Of a DNA stretch of 5,469 bases, positions 4,882 to 5,469 are shown piece after piece. Within the stretch, counting starts at the first letter, position 1, and the number at the start of each line of letters is the position of its first letter. The position numbers and the translations under genes were made by a program. The DNA comes from Candidatus Woesearchaeota archaeon (GTDB taxonomy: Archaea; Nanobdellota; Nanobdellia; SCGC-AAA011-G17; UBA489), in assembly GCA_030679025.1 (NCBI GenBank), contig JAUXTV010000017.1, forward strand, positions 1-5,469, read 5' to 3'. The notes beneath the pieces are model-generated. The model was not told the origin of the DNA, did not search any database, and worked only from the letters and a program-made list of their open reading frames with translations.

Positions 4882-5469
4882 CATTAAAAATAAAATAATG
4901 GGAACTAATAAACACCCCATCATATGTGAACGACCAACATTTTTTAAGGGAGGCAATAATCCTAGGCTTGTTGCTGTGAGATAAATAAGTAATCCTTGCC
5001 AACTTGTCATAAAGACTACTAGACTAGTAACAAAGACTATAATTCCTATGCAGAGTTTTTTGTAATTTATTTTTGTCATGAGCTTTGCAAAGACTTTGGT
5101 TAAGTTTAACGTAAGCCAAGTACCAATGCCCAATGCAATTAATACTGCAGCAAGCAAGATGAGTAATTCTCGTTTGCCTATGTCTCCTATAATTTCTCCA
5201 ACAACTACTATTGCTCCGTTTCTTCCTTTGTCAATGGCATATAAAGTTATGAAAGACATCATCATATTGACCATATTTAATGCGCTGTTAAGGATGAGAA
5301 AAGTTTCACTAGTCATAGCTTTGGTGAATTGTGCTCCAACCATTGCAGCTTGTGATGGACCAAGACCTGGCAACATAGAACATACTGATCCTGAGATGAC
5401 TGCAGAAGTAATAGCATTAAATCCCTGATTCTTTTCTATTTTGGGAAATGATATTTTTTGTTCAGGAAC
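4876..5469 (-). CDS. TctA/DUF112-family integral membrane permease, C-terminal part
   Basis: The frame is open from the right window edge (reading VPEQKISFPKIEK...) to a TAA at 4876-4878, giving 197 residues, and the true start lies outside. The internal ATG at 5374-5376 falls inside the conserved motif, so it is not the start. The fragment carries SMLPGLGPSQAA (31-42), the glycine-rich signature of the second half of TctA/DUF112 proteins. It also has LNMVNMMMSFITLYAIDKGRNGAI and a terminal NVGRSHMMGCLLVP, both of which I associate with the archaeal branch (COG1784). Several membrane helices follow the motif, ending at the C-terminus. Archaeal members are about 400 residues, so roughly half is present. 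Bacterial TctA works with TctB and a periplasmic binding protein to import tricarboxylates; archaeal relatives are usually solitary and their substrate is unknown. No TctB or TctC gene is visible on this side. The gene converges on the microprotein gene and shares no operon with the oxidoreductase trio. Confidence 0.85.
   Translation of the reverse strand, partial: VPEQKISFPKIEKNQGFNAITSAVISGSVCSMLPGLGPSQAAMVGAQFTKAMTSETFLILNSALNMVNMMMSFITLYAIDKGRNGAIVVVGEIIGDIGKRELLILLAAVLIALGIGTWLTLNLTKVFAKLMTKINYKKLCIGIIVFVTSLVVFMTSWQGLLIYLTATSLGLLPPLKNVGRSHMMGCLLVPIILFLML

Noticed and set aside
5374..5376. Minus-strand ATG as the start of the permease
   Set aside because: The frame stays open upstream to the window edge, and this ATG falls inside the conserved SMLPGLGPSQAA motif, so it is an internal methionine.
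5078..5428. Plus-strand open frame of 116 codons
   Set aside because: It is antisense to the permease, whose frame carries recognisable conserved motifs through the same bases. The plus-strand translation has no recognisable pattern.
1..5469. tRNA, rRNA, CRISPR array, insertion sequence or long repeats
   Set aside because: No GTTC-type tRNA arm, regularly spaced repeat, transposase motif or inverted terminal repeat was noticed, and the window is almost fully occupied by coding sequence.

Overview
The window most likely comes from a DPANN-type archaeon (Woesearchaeota/Pacearchaeota-like), though this is inferred without a marker gene. Three things support it. The DNA is AT-rich. Two intergenic regions carry archaeal-style TATA boxes placed correctly upstream of starts: TTTATATA at 535-542, and BRE-like GCAAACC followed by TTATAAATA at 4711-4724. 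The gene set also fits: an archaeal-type winged-helix regulator, a stand-alone archaeal TctA/DUF112 permease and very compact gene packing. No rRNA, tRNA, CRISPR array, insertion sequence or long repeat was seen.

Layout. Plus strand, 1-497: the tail of an unrecognised helical protein, followed after 3 nt by a small two-helix membrane protein. Plus strand, 568-1635: a winged-helix regulator read from what looks like a leaderless transcript, followed after 12 nt by a class I SAM-dependent methyltransferase. Minus strand, 4659 down to 1632: a three-gene operon coding for a membrane-anchored FAD-dependent oxidoreductase, a four-helix DUF4383-like membrane protein and a membrane-anchored protein of unknown function. 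The last two overlap by 4 nt (GTGA). Plus strand, 4762-4881: a 39-residue zinc-ribbon microprotein with its own promoter and Shine-Dalgarno site, divergent from the oxidoreductase operon. Minus strand, 4876-5469: the C-terminal half of a TctA/DUF112-family permease that runs off the right edge.

The most interesting unit is the minus-strand trio. By the positive-inside rule, the catalytic domain of the oxidoreductase and the soluble part of the third protein both lie outside the cytoplasm, with a polytopic membrane protein encoded between them. From memory, all three resemble bacterial proteins of unknown physiological role. The trio could be an envelope redox module acquired from bacteria and now read from an archaeal promoter. 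The substrate, the electron acceptor and the role of the third protein are unknown. Both pairs of converging genes overlap at their stop codons (1632-1635 and 4876-4881), so their mRNAs must be antisense to each other at the 3' ends.
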